Shown: piece by piece, positions 43,124-53,854 of the stretch
How the letters are laid out: every line of letters starts with the position of its first letter
Numbering within the stretch: the first letter of the stretch is position 1
Source of the DNA: Winogradskyella forsetii
GTDB taxonomy: Bacteria > Bacteroidota > Bacteroidia > Flavobacteriales > Flavobacteriaceae
NCBI RefSeq assembly: GCF_013394595.1
Contig: NZ_CP053348.1
Span: 1,824,001-1,888,000 of the forward strand
DNA length: 64,000 nucleotides
Direction: 5' to 3'
The notes under the pieces: model-generated
Database searches by the model: none
What the model was told of the DNA's origin: nothing
What the model saw: the letters and a program-made list of their open reading frames with translations, nothing else
Program-made: the position numbers and the translations under genes

Positions 43124-43166
43124 ATTTTACAAATTCAAATTAAAATAACCCGCTTAATTTCACGGT

Positions 43167-44063
43167 ATGAAATCGAAGCCAACGTTCATTTACGGAATTC
43201 TAATTGGTATTTTGGGTATTGTCTTATTTTCCTCAAAGGCGGTAATGGTAAAATTAGCCTATAGGTACAACATTGATGCACTCAGTATCCTGTTGTTGAG
43301 AATGCTATTTGCGTTTCCATTTTATATGGCGATCGCTTATTTCTATAGAAACGAAAAGAAAGACACTACTAACCGTAAGGACTATCTATGGTTGGTTTTT
43401 TTTGGGTTTGTAGGTTATTATTTGGCAAGTTATTTCGATTTTGTAGGCTTAACTTATATTAAAGCGAGCTTAGAACGCATTATTCTTTTTATTTATCCAA
43501 CCATTGTGTTAGTCTTCAATAAATGGTTTCTGAAAAAAGCGATAACTAAGGTACAGAAATTGGCCATATTAATAACCTATATCGGAATTGTTATGACGTT
43601 TGGAAGTGAAGTGTCAATCACTGGGAATGACGCATTTTTAGGAGGCTTTTTTGTGTTGCTTAGTGCTATAACTTATGCCTCTTACTTAGTGGGAAGCGGT
43701 TGGTTGATTCCAAAATTTGGCGTCATGCGATTTACAGCTTATGCGATGTTGGTATCTTGTGTTTGCGTGTTTGTTCATTTTGGAATGGTCTCAAAAACGG
43801 ATATTTTTAATTTTCCTTGGCAAGTCTATATGCTAGGTTTAGCCATTGCTATTTTCGCTACAGTGATTCCTTCATTTTTGGTGTCCATATCCATTAAATT
43901 AATCAATTCGTCAAATTTCGCCGTTGTAGCAGGTATTGGGCCGATTTCTACCATTGTACTGGCAGTAATATTTTTAAATGAAAGTCTTACGATGCTTCAA
44001 ATTATTGGAACGTTGATCGTGATTTCAGGAATTTTATTGGTTTCAAAAAGTAGGAATTCATAA
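43167..44063 (+). CDS. EamA/DMT family transporter
   Basis: 298 residues with ten predicted membrane helices in two EamA repeats (FIYGILIGILGIVLFSSKAV...; DAFLGGFFVLLSAITYASYL...). The end of each repeat has the family pattern (YPTIVLVFNKWFLKKAI; GPISTIVLAVIFLNESLTML). Probably exports or imports small metabolites; specificity not predictable. A small hairpin with a T tract lies downstream. Confidence 0.85.
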   Translation: MKSKPTFIYGILIGILGIVLFSSKAVMVKLAYRYNIDALSILLLRMLFAFPFYMAIAYFYRNEKKDTTNRKDYLWLVFFGFVGYYLASYFDFVGLTYIKASLERIILFIYPTIVLVFNKWFLKKAITKVQKLAILITYIGIVMTFGSEVSITGNDAFLGGFFVLLSAITYASYLVGSGWLIPKFGVMRFTAYAMLVSCVCVFVHFGMVSKTDIFNFPWQVYMLGLAIAIFATVIPSFLVSISIKLINSSNFAVVAGIGPISTIVLAVIFLNESLTMLQIIGTLIVISGILLVSKSRNS

Positions 44064-44143
44064 TTCTAAAACATTTGTGTCTATTAAAATTTTCAATGTG
44101 TCTTTAAGGTCTAGATTTATTGGGTTTTGAGCGTATTTAACTT

Positions 44144-44162
44144 AAGGTACCTTACCTTTTTT
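44144..44162 (+). terminator. Weak terminator after the EamA gene
   Basis: AAGGTA-CCT-TACCTT followed by four T. Short stem, about 80 nt after the stop codon. Confidence 0.4.
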
Positions 44163-44286
44163 ACAATTTATGAAGAACACAAATCGAATAATGATTTTAA
44201 TCCTGTTTTTTCAGCTAGTTAAAACTTAGTCTATGCTCTTGATTCTATAAGCGCAGCGATCTATCGTCTTTTATAAAACAACATTG

Positions 44287-45114
44287 TTAAAACGTGTAAT
44301 TCAAACTTAGTGCTTGGTAAGTATCTCCAAATCGCGTTCTACCCATAACTGGAGTCAGTCCTAAATTCAAATCATCTTTGCGCTTATGAAGTTCGGGAAT
44401 ATAATAGCCAGCCAAAGCACCCAAGCCATAACCTAAAAGGACATCAGTTAAAAAGTGTTGACCTGCTTCTATCCTTAAATAACCTACGGCTGCAGGTAAA
44501 ATTGCGGCTCCAGCCCATACATAAGGTATGCCAGCAGAATCTGGGTTAAAATCTTGAAACGCTTTTGCTGCAAAAAAGGTTGCTGTTGCTGTTGCGGCCA
44601 CATGACCAGAATAAAAAGAGCGCTGCCCATTATTGGATGTTCTTCGGTCTAATGAATTTTCTTCAGAATATACATAAGGTCTGCTTCGATTTACCAAACC
44701 GGCAGTAATACTATATAAAGCTCCAGTCGTAGCCATGCTTTCTAAATAAATACCAAGAACTTGACCTGTATGGTCATTAACTTCATCGTCAAAAAGCAAG
44801 ACGAATGGCGCAGCAAACGACAATGCAAATGGGATATCACTGATTTCGCTGGCTTTTTCAGAGTTATTGCCTACTGCCCAACGGTCTAGAAAATTAATAT
44901 TATCTTGTTTGTCTAACACGTTTTGAAATTCGGCTGGTGTAAGATCGTCTTTGTTTCTAATAAGGGATAGTCCAAGGTAACTGGCTCCTAATCCAGCACC
45001 TGTCCATATACCATCACGTTTCCATTTCCACTCGTATGGCGAAGTAGATTTTTGTTGGGCTAAACTAGGCAGACTAAACAATGCGATAAAAAAGGAGGCA
45101 AATAGGATTTTCAT
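44287..45114 (-). CDS. Secreted PAP2-family phosphatase
   Basis: 275 residues with signal peptide (MKILFASFFIALFSLPSLAQ). The three acid-phosphatase motifs are recognisable: VNRSRPYVYS (KxxxxxxRP-like), QRSFYSGHVAATAT (PSGH-like) and RIEAGQHFLTDVLLGYGLG (SRxxxxxHxxxD-like). Several hydrophobic helices surround them. The C-terminus ends in aromatic-alternating ALSLNYTF. Possible roles are dephosphorylation of undecaprenyl-PP, lipid A or phosphatidic acid. Divergent from parE. Confidence 0.85.
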   Translation of the reverse strand: MKILFASFFIALFSLPSLAQQKSTSPYEWKWKRDGIWTGAGLGASYLGLSLIRNKDDLTPAEFQNVLDKQDNINFLDRWAVGNNSEKASEISDIPFALSFAAPFVLLFDDEVNDHTGQVLGIYLESMATTGALYSITAGLVNRSRPYVYSEENSLDRRTSNNGQRSFYSGHVAATATATFFAAKAFQDFNPDSAGIPYVWAGAAILPAAVGYLRIEAGQHFLTDVLLGYGLGALAGYYIPELHKRKDDLNLGLTPVMGRTRFGDTYQALSLNYTF

Positions 45115-45309
45115 GTATATTTTTTGGACAAAATTATTGATTAGATAGAATATTAAGTGTCCAAAAGCGATAGATATTAACGCTTTTACACTGTTTAGGG
45201 TTTTAAGGCAGTTATTAAGTGCTATTGTTAATTACTTTGTTAAAAGCATATTTCATTTTTTAAGCTATAGTCTTATATTAGCCTTTCAGCAATAATCTCA
45301 TCTATTTTT

Positions 45310-47169
45310 ATGTCAGAACAGTCTAACTATACCGAAGATAATATACGTTCACTCGATTGGAAAGAACACATCCGAATGCGACCTGGAATGTATATCGGGA
45401 AATTAGGTGATGGATCATCTCCAGATGACGGCATTTATATTCTTTTGAAAGAAGTTTTGGATAATTCCATTGATGAATACGTCATGGGAGCAGGCAAGAC
45501 CATTGAAATCTCTGTCCACGGCGAACGTGTGATTGTTCGGGATTACGGTCGTGGAATTCCTCTAGGAAAAGTGGTCGATGTCGTATCCAAGATGAATACA
45601 GGCGGAAAGTACGACTCCAAAGCCTTTAAAAAATCGGTAGGTTTAAATGGTGTAGGTACAAAAGCAGTCAATGCCTTGTCCTCGTATTTTAGAGTGGAAT
45701 CTACAAGAGATAATAAATCGGCTTCAGCTGAATTTGAACAAGGAAATCTTACCAATGAAGAGTTATTGGATGACACATCTCGACGAAAAGGAACCAAGGT
45801 GTCTTTTGTTCCAGATGAAGTCATTTTCAAAAATTATAAGTATAGAAACGAATACATCGTTAAAATGCTTAAAAATTATGTCTATCTAAATCCTGGATTG
45901 ACCATAGTTTTTAATGGCGAAAAATATTTTAGTGAAAATGGTTTAAAGGATTTATTATCTGAAAATATTAATGAATCCGATATGCTGTATCCCATTATAC
46001 ATCTTAAAGGTGATGATATTGAAGTCGCCATTACGCATAGTAAAACACAATATAGCGAAGAATACCATTCCTTTGTCAATGGACAAAACACCACTCAAGG
46101 CGGAACGCATTTAGCCGCTTTCAGGGAATCTTTGGTTAAGACGATTCGAGAATTTTATGGTAAAAACTATGATGCTTCTGATGTAAGAAAATCGGTCGTT
46201 TCTGCCATTGCCATCAAAGTTATGGAACCTGTTTTTGAAAGTCAGACCAAAACCAAATTGGGTTCAACAGATATGGGAGGCGATTTGCCAACGGTTAGAA
46301 CTTATATCAATGATTTCGTAAAAAAATACCTTGACAACTTTTTACATAAAAATCCCGATACGGCAGAAAAAATCCAGCGTAAAATTCTTCAAGCCGAACG
46401 CGAACGTAAAGAATTATCAGGCATACGGAAATTAGCAAAAGACAGGGCAAAGAAAGCTAGTCTTCACAATAAGAAACTGCGCGACTGCAGAGTACATTTC
46501 GGCGATACTAAAAATGAACGTTACTTAGATACCACGTTGTTCATTACAGAGGGAGATTCCGCTTCTGGTAGTATTACTAAGTCAAGGGACGTCAATACAC
46601 AAGCTGTTTTTAGTTTAAAAGGGAAGCCATTGAATTGTTACGGTTTAAGTAAAAAGATTGTTTATGAAAATGAAGAATTTAATCTGCTTCAAGCCGCTTT
46701 AAATATTGAAGAATCCCTTGAGGATTTGCGATACAATAACGTTGTAATCGCCACAGATGCTGATGTTGATGGGATGCATATTCGCTTATTGTTGATTACA
46801 TTTTTTCTACAATTCTTTCCTGAAGTCATTAAAGAAGGGCATTTATATATTCTACAAACGCCTTTGTTTAGGGTCCGAAATAAAAAAGAGACGATTTACT
46901 GTTATTCTGAAGAGGAACGCAGAGAGGCTTTGGAAAAACTAAAACCCAAACCAGAGATCACTAGATTCAAAGGTTTAGGTGAGATTTCACCAGATGAATT
47001 TGTACATTTTATTGGGGAAGATATACGGTTGGATCCTGTGATGTTAGATAAGGACATGTCCATTGAAGAGTTATTGTCTTTCTATATGGGAAAAAATACA
47101 CCGACGCGTCAAGAGTTTATCATTGACAACCTTAAAGTTGAATTAGATGTGGTTGAAGAGTCCGTATGA
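45310..47169 (+). CDS. parE: DNA topoisomerase IV subunit B
   Basis: 619 residues. GHKL ATPase domain ([41 protein letters not shown]), transducer, and TOPRIM with EGDSASGSI and [10 protein letters not shown]; the short C-terminus lacks the long insertion of many GyrB proteins. Pairing with a ParC-like subunit two genes downstream, and the sequence style, favour topoisomerase IV, which decatenates daughter chromosomes. Its stop overlaps the next gene by 4 nt (ATGA). Confidence 0.93.
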   Translation: MSEQSNYTEDNIRSLDWKEHIRMRPGMYIGKLGDGSSPDDGIYILLKEVLDNSIDEYVMGAGKTIEISVHGERVIVRDYGRGIPLGKVVDVVSKMNTGGKYDSKAFKKSVGLNGVGTKAVNALSSYFRVESTRDNKSASAEFEQGNLTNEELLDDTSRRKGTKVSFVPDEVIFKNYKYRNEYIVKMLKNYVYLNPGLTIVFNGEKYFSENGLKDLLSENINESDMLYPIIHLKGDDIEVAITHSKTQYSEEYHSFVNGQNTTQGGTHLAAFRESLVKTIREFYGKNYDASDVRKSVVSAIAIKVMEPVFESQTKTKLGSTDMGGDLPTVRTYINDFVKKYLDNFLHKNPDTAEKIQRKILQAERERKELSGIRKLAKDRAKKASLHNKKLRDCRVHFGDTKNERYLDTTLFITEGDSASGSITKSRDVNTQAVFSLKGKPLNCYGLSKKIVYENEEFNLLQAALNIEESLEDLRYNNVVIATDADVDGMHIRLLLITFFLQFFPEVIKEGHLYILQTPLFRVRNKKETIYCYSEEERREALEKLKPKPEITRFKGLGEISPDEFVHFIGEDIRLDPVMLDKDMSIEELLSFYMGKNTPTRQEFIIDNLKVELDVVEESV

Positions 47170-47624
47170 GAACCGATAACAGAAATATCAAGAGCACCAT
47201 AATTTCTATTTATTTTTTATTGGTGGTAGCGGCTATTTTATTGACAACGGTATTCAAATCATTTCGAATTTTTGAAGGGAGTTCATTGTTTGTGTTTATT
47301 GGCTTGTTAGTTGCGGTGGTTACAGTTCATTTTGTGGCCAGATATTTTGAATATGATAGTGATGGTTCAAAACTGGTCATCACCAATAGTGGTTTAATCC
47401 TCACGGATTATCTCAATTATAGAGAAGAAAAAGTTGAAATAGATAAACAAAATTTAGTCGGTTTTAAAATTCGTAAATTATTGGTATATAAAATTTTGAT
47501 TGTGACCATTAAAAACAGCGAAGGAAAGCATTATACAAAGAAATTCAATATTACGCTTTTAAAGAAAAAAAAATTAAGGTACGTCAAGCAATCTTTAAGA
47601 AAGATTATAAAAGAAAATAAATAA
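47166..47624 (+). CDS. Small membrane protein with PH-like domain between parE and parC
   Basis: 152 residues: two N-terminal membrane helices ([20 protein letters not shown] and [19 protein letters not shown]), then a basic beta-rich domain ([27 protein letters not shown], [20 protein letters not shown]) resembling bacterial PH domains, and a Lys-rich tail ([20 protein letters not shown]). Start overlaps the parE stop by 4 nt and it ends 6 nt before parC, so the three are one operon. Function unknown. Confidence 0.75.
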   Translation: MRTDNRNIKSTIISIYFLLVVAAILLTTVFKSFRIFEGSSLFVFIGLLVAVVTVHFVARYFEYDSDGSKLVITNSGLILTDYLNYREEKVEIDKQNLVGFKIRKLLVYKILIVTIKNSEGKHYTKKFNITLLKKKKLRYVKQSLRKIIKENK

Positions 47625-47630
47625 GCATAC

Positions 47631-50306
47631 ATGGCAGAAGAACATGAGGAGTTGTTAAATGAAGATAGTGGTAATCAGGAAACGATTACAAAGGTTACCG
47701 GAATGTACAAAGAATGGTTTTTGGATTACGCCTCTTATGTAATCTTGGAACGTGCTGTGCCAGCCATTGAAGACGGTTTTAAACCAGTACAACGACGGAT
47801 TATGCATTCCATGAAAGATTTAGATGATGGACGTTACAATAAGGTGGCGAACATTGTTGGTCACACTATGCAATATCATCCTCACGGTGATGCCAGTATT
47901 GCGGATGCCATGGTTCAAATCGGTCAGAAGGATTTGTTGATAGATACCCAAGGAAACTGGGGAAATATATTAACAGGCGATCGTGCTGCAGCTTCGCGTT
48001 ATATTGAAGCTCGACTTTCAAAATTTGCCTTAGACGTCGTTTATAATCCAAAAATTACAGAATGGCAAGCTTCTTATGATGGTAGGAGGAAAGAACCTAT
48101 AAATTTACCGGTTATGTTCCCGTTGCTTTTGGCACAAGGTGGCGAAGGGATCGCTGTTGGTTTATCCACAAAAATATTACCACACAATTTTATAGAACTG
48201 ATAGAGGCTTCCATAAAGCACCTTAAAGGGAAGCGTTTTACCATTTTACCGGATTTCCCAACCGCTGGAATAGCAGACTTTACCAACTATAATGATGGTA
48301 TGCGTGGCGGAAAGGTTAGGGTTCGTGCAAAAATTGCGCAACACGATAAAAATACCTTGGCAATTACTGAAATACCTTTTGGAACAACGACGTCTTCACT
48401 TATTGATTCGATCTTAAAGGCAAATGATAAAGGTAAAATCAAGATCAAGAAAATTGAAGATAATACAGCTGCTGAAGTTGAGATTTTAATTCATCTACCG
48501 TCAGGTTTATCGCCAGACAAAACCATTGATGCACTGTATGCGTTTACAAATTGTGAAACTTCCATTTCGCCATTAGGTTGCGTTATTGAAGACAACAAGC
48601 CTTATTTTGTTGGTGTTACGGAGATGTTACGTCGTTCCACGGATAATACGGTTCAGCTTTTAAAGCAAGAATTGGAAATAAGATTGGGAGAATTTCAGGA
48701 GCAATGGCATTTTGCATCCTTGGAACGTATCTTCATCGAAAAACGAATTTATCGTGATATTGAAGAAGAAGAAACTTGGGAAGGTGTGATCAACGCCATT
48801 GACAAAGGACTCCAACCGCATATCAAACATTTAAAACGTGCCATTACGGTTGAAGACATTACACGTTTGACCGAGATTAGAATTAAGCGTATCTCCAAAT
48901 TCGATATTGATAAAGCACAACAAAAAATCGATGCTTTAGAAGATCAAATTGCTGAAGTAAAACATCACTTAGCCCATCTAATCGATTATGCTATAGCGTA
49001 TTTTGAAAGACTTAAAAAAGAATACGGAGAAGGCAAGGAGCGCAAAACTGAAATCCGAATTTTTGAAGATGTTGATGCTACAAAAGTGGTCATCAGAAAC
49101 ACGAAGCTTTATGTTAACAGAGCCGAAGGTTTTGTGGGCACCTCTTTAAAACGTGACGAATACGTTTGTGATTGCAGTGATATCGATGACATCATTGTAT
49201 TTACAAAAGAAGGTAAAATGATGGTTTCTAAAGTAGATTCCAAAATCTTTGTTGGGAAAAACATCATCCATGTCGCCGTTTTTAAGAAGAAAGATAAGCG
49301 TACCATTTATAACATGATTTATCGCGACGGTAAAAAAGGGCCAACGTACGTAAAGCGTTTTGCAGTAACTAGCATGACTAGGGACCGCGAATATGATTTA
49401 GCCAATGGCAATAAAGGTTCTGAGGTTTGGTATTTTTCAGCCAATCCAAATGGAGAGGCTGAAGTCGTAACTATTATGTTGCGCCAGGTAGGGAGTATTA
49501 AAAAATTAAAGTGGGATCTGGATTTTTCAGATATTCTCATCAAAGGGAGATCTTCGAAAGGTAATCGTGTTACTAAGCATGCCATTAAACGTGTGGAATT
49601 AAAAGAAAAAGGAGTTTCAACCTTAAAGCCTCGTAAAATTTGGTTCGATGATGCTGTTCAGCGTCTTAATGTTGATGAAAGAGGTGAGTTGATTGGTGAG
49701 TTCAGAGGCGAAGACAGGCTTCTTATTATTAATCAATCCGGAATGGCAAAAACTATCATTCCAGAATTGACTACCCATTTTGATAGTGATATGATTGTAC
49801 TGGAAAAATGGATTCCTAATAAACCGATTTCAGCAATTTATTACGACGGCGAGAAAGAACGTTACTACGTTAAGCGTTTCTTAATAGAACAAGAAGGTAA
49901 AGAAGAGTATTTTATATCAGATCATGCCGATTCGCAATTGGAAATTGTTTCTACAGATTGGCGACCAATGGCCGAGGTTGAATTTACAAAAGAAAGAGGT
50001 AAGGAGCGTAAGGATAACATGGAAGTTAACCTTGAAGAATTCATTTCAGTAAAAGGAATTAATGCACTTGGAAATCAGTTGACTAAAGAGAAAATTAATC
50101 AAGTAAGTTTGTTGGCTTCTTTGCCTTATGAAGCACCCGAAGAAATACACGCTGATGATTTAGAAATGGTGGATGAAGAAACGGTTAACAATTCAAATAA
50201 AAAGGATTCAAGTTCTGAAAATAAAACACAACCTAAAGCTTCTGAAAATAATAGCGATGACGATGATTTAGATATTGATGATCAAGGGCAGGTCACCTTA
50301 TTTTAA
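47631..50306 (+). CDS. parC: DNA topoisomerase IV subunit A
   Basis: 891 residues. Catalytic Tyr124 in TGDRAAASRYIEARLS; quinolone-region motif HPHGDASIADAMVQ with Ala at the position equivalent to GyrA Ser83, as I recall for flavobacterial ParC. The tower and coiled-coil are followed by a C-terminal domain of irregular beta-propeller blades lacking a clear GyrA box, supporting ParC. The last 60 residues are Ser/Asn/Asp-rich (ASENNSDDDDLDIDDQGQ) and look disordered. Converges with and overlaps the SGNH-like gene by 4 nt. Confidence 0.93.
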   Translation: MAEEHEELLNEDSGNQETITKVTGMYKEWFLDYASYVILERAVPAIEDGFKPVQRRIMHSMKDLDDGRYNKVANIVGHTMQYHPHGDASIADAMVQIGQKDLLIDTQGNWGNILTGDRAAASRYIEARLSKFALDVVYNPKITEWQASYDGRRKEPINLPVMFPLLLAQGGEGIAVGLSTKILPHNFIELIEASIKHLKGKRFTILPDFPTAGIADFTNYNDGMRGGKVRVRAKIAQHDKNTLAITEIPFGTTTSSLIDSILKANDKGKIKIKKIEDNTAAEVEILIHLPSGLSPDKTIDALYAFTNCETSISPLGCVIEDNKPYFVGVTEMLRRSTDNTVQLLKQELEIRLGEFQEQWHFASLERIFIEKRIYRDIEEEETWEGVINAIDKGLQPHIKHLKRAITVEDITRLTEIRIKRISKFDIDKAQQKIDALEDQIAEVKHHLAHLIDYAIAYFERLKKEYGEGKERKTEIRIFEDVDATKVVIRNTKLYVNRAEGFVGTSLKRDEYVCDCSDIDDIIVFTKEGKMMVSKVDSKIFVGKNIIHVAVFKKKDKRTIYNMIYRDGKKGPTYVKRFAVTSMTRDREYDLANGNKGSEVWYFSANPNGEAEVVTIMLRQVGSIKKLKWDLDFSDILIKGRSSKGNRVTKHAIKRVELKEKGVSTLKPRKIWFDDAVQRLNVDERGELIGEFRGEDRLLIINQSGMAKTIIPELTTHFDSDMIVLEKWIPNKPISAIYYDGEKERYYVKRFLIEQEGKEEYFISDHADSQLEIVSTDWRPMAEVEFTKERGKERKDNMEVNLEEFISVKGINALGNQLTKEKINQVSLLASLPYEAPEEIHADDLEMVDEETVNNSNKKDSSSENKTQPKASENNSDDDDLDIDDQGQVTLF

Positions 50307-51265
50307 AAGCTTGGCTTAATCTGTTTGGTATTGAAATCTTCAATACGTGCATCTATAATGGCTTGCTTATCATCTGTATTTAGTAGGTTGGATTTAAGCA
50401 AATCATTGAATAGTGTGGTAAATTGATTAGCGCCTTTATAGTTTAAATGATGCAAATCCAAATAATACTTATTAGGAAATTGCATGGCATCGAAATCCAA
50501 TAAATCAACATCTTCGAATCTTGTATTCTTCACGTTTTGGTATAGGGCTTCATTGCTCAAGTCTGCATATAATGGATGCTGAGGGCTTCTTATAAGAAAA
50601 ACACGTAAATTATTTTCTCTACAAAACTCAATCATTTTTCTTAAATAATTAAGATTGGTTTCAGAAAGTGTGTGACTTTTAGATAACGTAGGGTTGAAAT
50701 TATTTTTAGCAATCAATTCTTCAACTTTGCTTTGTTTTGAGGCCGCAAAACTTCCAATGTCATCGATTAAATCATAGTTACCATTCAATATACGATATAA
50801 ATGTTTTCTGGTGGCTATGGAGTAACTAGCGAATAAATCGGTAGAATTATGCTCTAATAGCACATTAAAATCTTCAGAATCCATATATGGACTGTAAAAG
50901 GGAAGGTAGAATGACATCTTTTCAAAGCCCCATGTCCAATCATCCATTACGCTATCGACATGGTTATTTGCAAATTCTATGAATACGGTTTTTATGTGAC
51001 TGTTTGCCCCTACAACTTTTTTTAATTTTTGGTAGTTATAAAAATACGATTCGCCAGAAGCAGATAAGTTAATGCTATTTTTAAGAATGGAATCATTTAC
51101 CGAGCACTGCGAATGTGAATGACCAAGCACTAACGTTGATATGTCTTCGCTAATTTTAAAACGCGATTGGGTTTTTGCAATATAATTAGACCCTATGACT
51201 ATGCCTATTACAACTAGTATAGCTAAAACTAAAAAGACGATTATTTTTTTGATAAAACCCTTCAT
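50303..51265 (-). CDS. SGNH-hydrolase-like membrane-anchored partner of the MBOAT protein
   Basis: 320 residues. One N-terminal membrane helix (KKIIVFLVLAILVVIGIVIGS), then an extracytoplasmic domain with LVLGHSHSQCSVND at the place of the GDSH/GDSxS nucleophile block, INLSASGESYFYNY (block II-like Gly) and DLHHLNYKGANQF carrying the expected Asp/His pair. This gene pair architecture (MBOAT plus SGNH/DltD-like) transfers acyl groups to exported polysaccharides or wall polymers. Starts 1 nt after the MBOAT stop. The nucleophile Ser is inferred from position. Confidence 0.75.
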   Translation of the reverse strand: MKGFIKKIIVFLVLAILVVIGIVIGSNYIAKTQSRFKISEDISTLVLGHSHSQCSVNDSILKNSINLSASGESYFYNYQKLKKVVGANSHIKTVFIEFANNHVDSVMDDWTWGFEKMSFYLPFYSPYMDSEDFNVLLEHNSTDLFASYSIATRKHLYRILNGNYDLIDDIGSFAASKQSKVEELIAKNNFNPTLSKSHTLSETNLNYLRKMIEFCRENNLRVFLIRSPQHPLYADLSNEALYQNVKNTRFEDVDLLDFDAMQFPNKYYLDLHHLNYKGANQFTTLFNDLLKSNLLNTDDKQAIIDARIEDFNTKQIKPSF

Positions 51266-51266
51266 A

Positions 51267-52715
51267 CTAAAACTGGAAATAAATGAATTCTTGTTCTTTA
51301 CCAATAAATAAGAATATTAAACATACAATGCCCAAATAAAAAGCCATTCTTAAGTTTCTATTCCAATTTAGTCCTAATTTTTCTAAACCATATTGAGACT
51401 CTCTTCCTAGCCATTCTATGAGCATTAGAAATCCTATGAGTATTAAAACCTCAATAGCATGTGTTCTATTTTCGAATTCAGGAATTGCAAATAAGCTTTT
51501 AGAGAAAATACCTATTAAATATTCTATAGCATGATTGACAGAATCTGCCCTAAAAAAGACCCAAGCAAGAACCGTTAGTAAAAAGGTCGAAGCAATGTTG
51601 ACCATGTCCTTTAGCGAAGGTAAAAATTGACCTTCTGCTACAGCTCCGATATTTGACCTGTTCTTTTTTGCTAATAATAGCGGTAGAAAATAAATGGCAT
51701 TCAAAGCTCCCCAAACAATAAAAGTCCAATTGGAACCATGCCAAAACCCACTCACAATAAATATTATAAACGTGTTGCGAACTTTCATGGCTGTACCACC
51801 TTTACTTCCTCCTAAAGGAATATAGAGGTAGTCTCTAAACCAGGTCGATAATGATATGTGCCAACGTCTCCAAAATTCAGCAATGTCCCTCGAAAAATAA
51901 GGAAAAGCGAAATTTTGTTTTAAGTCAAATCCAAATAATCGAGATGTTCCGATAGCGATATCCGAATAACCAGAAAAATCCCCATAAATCTGGAATGTAA
52001 AGAATAAAGCGCCCAGTAATAGCCCGCTTCCGCCATATTCAGTGTGGTTATTAAAAAATTCATTTGCAAATTCGGCACAGTTATCGGCAATAACCACCTT
52101 TTTGAACATGCCCCAAAGGATCTGACGCAATCCGTCTACAGCCTTACTGTATTCAAATTTGCGCTTAGTATAAAATTGAGGTAATAAGTTTGTGGCGCGT
52201 TCAATCGGTCCAGCAACTAACTGAGGGAAGAAACTAACAAAAGCAGAAAATGCTATAAAATTCTTGGTAGGAGTCAATTTTTCCCTGTACACATCTATGG
52301 TATAACTTAAAGTTTGAAATGTATAGAAGCTTATTCCAACTGGTAATATAATTTTTAATGAACTGGCCTGTAATTCGGTTCCAAAAAATGTGAATGCCGT
52401 AATTAAATTGTCTAAAAAGAAGTTGTAATATTTGAAAAACCCAAGGAATCCAAGGTTTACGAGGATACTAACCCATAAAAGAAGTTTACGCTTTTTATGG
52501 CTGCCACCCTTTGAAAGTGCAACTCCAATGGAGTAATCTACGATGGTGCTGAAAATGATAAGCGACAAAAAGCGCCAATCCCACCAACCGTAAAACACAT
52601 AACTTGCCAATACGATGAGCAAGTTCTGAAGCTTTAGATTCTTTTGGCAAAAAAACCAATACAAAATAAAAACAACAGGTAGGAATACTGCAAAGTCTAT
52701 TGAATTAAATAGCAT
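51267..52715 (-). CDS. MBOAT family O-acyltransferase (AlgI/DltB/PatA-like)
   Basis: 482 residues with about eleven membrane helices. Diagnostic MBOAT segments: PVGISFYTFQTLSYTIDVYR, SGYSDIAIGTSRLFGFDLKQ, FWRRWHISLSTWFRDYLYIP and FIVSGFWHGSNWTFIVWGAL with the catalytic His. Moves acyl groups from a cytoplasmic donor across the membrane to an exported polymer. The partner gene follows at once. The polymer may be the exopolysaccharide whose export genes lie about 8 kb away, but nothing in the sequence proves this. Confidence 0.92.
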   Translation of the reverse strand: MLFNSIDFAVFLPVVFILYWFFCQKNLKLQNLLIVLASYVFYGWWDWRFLSLIIFSTIVDYSIGVALSKGGSHKKRKLLLWVSILVNLGFLGFFKYYNFFLDNLITAFTFFGTELQASSLKIILPVGISFYTFQTLSYTIDVYREKLTPTKNFIAFSAFVSFFPQLVAGPIERATNLLPQFYTKRKFEYSKAVDGLRQILWGMFKKVVIADNCAEFANEFFNNHTEYGGSGLLLGALFFTFQIYGDFSGYSDIAIGTSRLFGFDLKQNFAFPYFSRDIAEFWRRWHISLSTWFRDYLYIPLGGSKGGTAMKVRNTFIIFIVSGFWHGSNWTFIVWGALNAIYFLPLLLAKKNRSNIGAVAEGQFLPSLKDMVNIASTFLLTVLAWVFFRADSVNHAIEYLIGIFSKSLFAIPEFENRTHAIEVLILIGFLMLIEWLGRESQYGLEKLGLNWNRNLRMAFYLGIVCLIFLFIGKEQEFIYFQF

Positions 52716-52874
52716 TAACTGAGAGTTTTATAGATTTGGGTCCTTTTTAAAAAACAGGTTAATTTTGTCGAAATATAGTGAAACCCAAATTGCGTAACCT
52801 AAAAAAACTCATATTTTTAGTTAAGTGGAATAAATTAACGTTCTACCGCCTTAATCTTGCTATTAAATCGGTTT

Positions 52875-53666
52875 TTATGTTTTTTGCTTTTTAATGGCTT
52901 TAAAATTTAGAAACTCTACAAAAAGTGAAAATGCTATAGCAAAATACAAGTATCCTTTTGGTATAGCGCCAACGGTTTTACCAAAGAATTCTGTTTCTGA
53001 TAAGTGAGCCGCTTCTGTAATAAGCATAAAGCCAATAAGAATTAAAAAGGCTAAGCCTAAAATCTGAATACTTGGATGTTTTTCTATAAATTTTCTAATT
53101 GGGTTCGCAAAACCAATCATAATTCCAATAGAGATCATAACTGCAATAATCATTAAAACTAAGGTGTAGTTGTGGTTTGGATGCAGTCCATTGGTCATTC
53201 CTACCGCAGTAAGAATAGAGTCTATTGAAAAAATAAAATCGATAATAATTATTTGTACAATAGCGTTGCTGAGTGATTTTATGCGTTTGGACTTAACTTG
53301 GTCTTCGTCATGAGAGGGATGTTCTACTTTTTCTCGAATCTCAGAGGTACTTTTATAGATTAAAAATAAACCACCTGCAAATAATATTATGGCCTGCCAG
53401 CTAATTCCTATGAATAGCCAGCTCGTATTAATTGTATAAAAAGGTTCGCTTAGTCCAACCAGAAAAGACACAAAGAACAGCAGAATGATACGTTGTAACA
53501 TTGCAAGCAAAAGTCCAATAATAGTGGCTTTGCTGCGTTGATGCTCTGGTAGCTTGTTAGCTGCAATAGAAATGAAAACGATATTGTCTATACCCAATAT
53601 AATCTCTAAAAAGGTTAATGTGATCAATGCCATTATGGCTTCGGAAGTGAGAAGAAAATCGAGCAT
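52875..53666 (-). CDS. TerC family integral membrane protein
   Basis: 263 residues and seven to eight membrane helices. Opens LLTSEAIMALITLTFLEIIL with the hallmark EIILGIDNIVFISI and the later IIIDFIFSIDSILTAVGMTN, whose Asp residues form the metal-binding site of the TerC/Alx group. Members export manganese or supply metal to secreted proteins; tellurite resistance genes are absent nearby. Monocistronic by spacing (159 nt from the MBOAT gene). Confidence 0.9.
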   Translation of the reverse strand: MLDFLLTSEAIMALITLTFLEIILGIDNIVFISIAANKLPEHQRSKATIIGLLLAMLQRIILLFFVSFLVGLSEPFYTINTSWLFIGISWQAIILFAGGLFLIYKSTSEIREKVEHPSHDEDQVKSKRIKSLSNAIVQIIIIDFIFSIDSILTAVGMTNGLHPNHNYTLVLMIIAVMISIGIMIGFANPIRKFIEKHPSIQILGLAFLILIGFMLITEAAHLSETEFFGKTVGAIPKGYLYFAIAFSLFVEFLNFKAIKKQKT

Positions 53667-53854
53667 GGTTAATAGTCAATTAAATAGTTAAGCGTTTTCT
53701 CGTCAAAAAAAATAGTTGGTCTAACTAATAATTTTTGCGATAGACATTATAAAATTAAATGATTAATTAGGTCATTTATACTCTATATAATTAATTTTTT
53801 AGCGCAATAACTATTTGTAATTTTTGAAACTGTAAATTTTCAGTCTTTAAAGAC

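Noticed and set aside
45310..50306. gyrB/gyrA instead of parE/parC
   Set aside because: The adjacent pairing, short ParE C-terminus and missing clear GyrA box favour topoisomerase IV, though a genome-wide comparison would settle it.
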